A stretch of DNA of 64,000 nucleotides, taken from contig WYCW01000003.1 in the NCBI GenBank assembly GCA_011392765.1, positions 354,465 through 418,464 of the forward strand, read 5' to 3'. Within the stretch, counting starts at the first letter, position 1. Each line of letters starts with the position of its first letter. Shown in pieces: positions 63,747 through 64,000 of this stretch. The notes under the pieces are model-generated. The model searched no databases. It was not told the origin of the DNA and saw nothing but the letters and a program-made list of their open reading frames with translations. This DNA comes from Candidatus Thiosymbion ectosymbiont of Catanema sp. Cochon2018. GTDB lineage: Bacteria > Pseudomonadota > Gammaproteobacteria > Chromatiales > Chromatiaceae. Position numbers and translations under genes: made by a program.

Positions 63747-64000
63747 TCACCAACTACCCGCATAGCGGGTAGCTTGAGGAAAGCCCCTAAAAGGGGCTAT
63801 GAGTCGCCGAAATCCAGTGAGTTCTGACGATCCTGTTGCTCCTGGTTACGGATGTAGGCGCGAACGATCTCTTCATCCAGACCGACCGTGCTCACACAGT
63901 ACCCTCGGGACCAAAAGTGTTTCTCGGTAAATCCTTTCTTCACCCCGAACAACTGCCGGTGAATCTGGATCGCTGATTTCCCTTTCAGGTACCCAACAAC
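63747..64000 (-). mobile_element. IS200/IS605-type element, copy 2 (runs off window)
   Basis: Identical left end to the copy at 52717 (TCACCAACTACCCGCATAGC, hairpin AGCCCCTAAAAGGGGCT). It includes the transposase C-terminus from 63797 (same reading as residues 76-143 of copy 1) with very few base differences. The remainder is beyond the window. Confidence 0.88.

Overview
Taxonomy (inference): the single-copy genes (leuCD, rpiA, fba, pgk, gap, tkt, zapE, sdhE, rlmB, rnr, tRNA-Leu) and a tkt-gap-pgk-fba order suggest a gammaproteobacterium of the kind found among sulfur-oxidising Chromatiales-like bacteria and symbionts. A 2-oxoacid:ferredoxin oxidoreductase cluster sits in the same window. GC-rich core genes alternate with AT-rich accessory genes, and the genome looks heavily loaded with small non-autonomous repeats. 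No database was consulted.

Layout. 1-2022: leuCD. 2898-6268: operon of two GH57 glycosidases and a secreted protein. 6434-9977: rpiA, a HigBA and a broken ParE module, and a CPCC protein. 10129-23975: the central carbon genes fba, pgk, gap and tkt (all minus strand) are pushed apart by toxin-antitoxin (TA) modules, decayed RAYT transposases, duplicated gene fragments and a TIR-TPR gene that ends in an integron attC site. 25486-30332: zapE, a cyclase-family protein, sdhE and three PD-(D/E)XK-like genes. 31.6-41.8 kb: a gene-cassette array of about ten attC sites without a visible integron integrase. It carries TA, HEPN, JAB/RadC-like and unknown cassettes and is invaded by three group II introns. 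One of these splits an attC exactly inside its GTTAGGC box. 41815-42854: AbiE-like pair. 43797-51615: korA-korB, a GHKL-ATPase/nuclease gene bracketed by two copies of one MITE, and an 834-residue ferredoxin-domain protein. 51.7-55.3 kb: a TA island (three HicAB sets, BrnTA), an AIPR fragment and an IS200-like element, followed by a duplicated scrap of the 834-residue gene. 56.2-58.6 kb: two paralogous nuclease-like genes and a YiiX-like protein. 58630-62017: rlmB, rnr, tRNA-Leu. The window ends in a gene split by an IS5-type element and cut by a second IS200-like copy.

How it fits together. The carbon genes cover the Calvin/pentose-phosphate/glycolytic interconversions, with KorAB able to carboxylate or oxidise a 2-oxoacid using ferredoxin. 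Everything between is mobile or defensive. At least seven families of short inverted-repeat elements recur; several have clean target duplications, and several supply stop codons or start-proximal sequence to neighbouring genes. Many toxin genes are visibly inactivated while their antitoxins remain intact.
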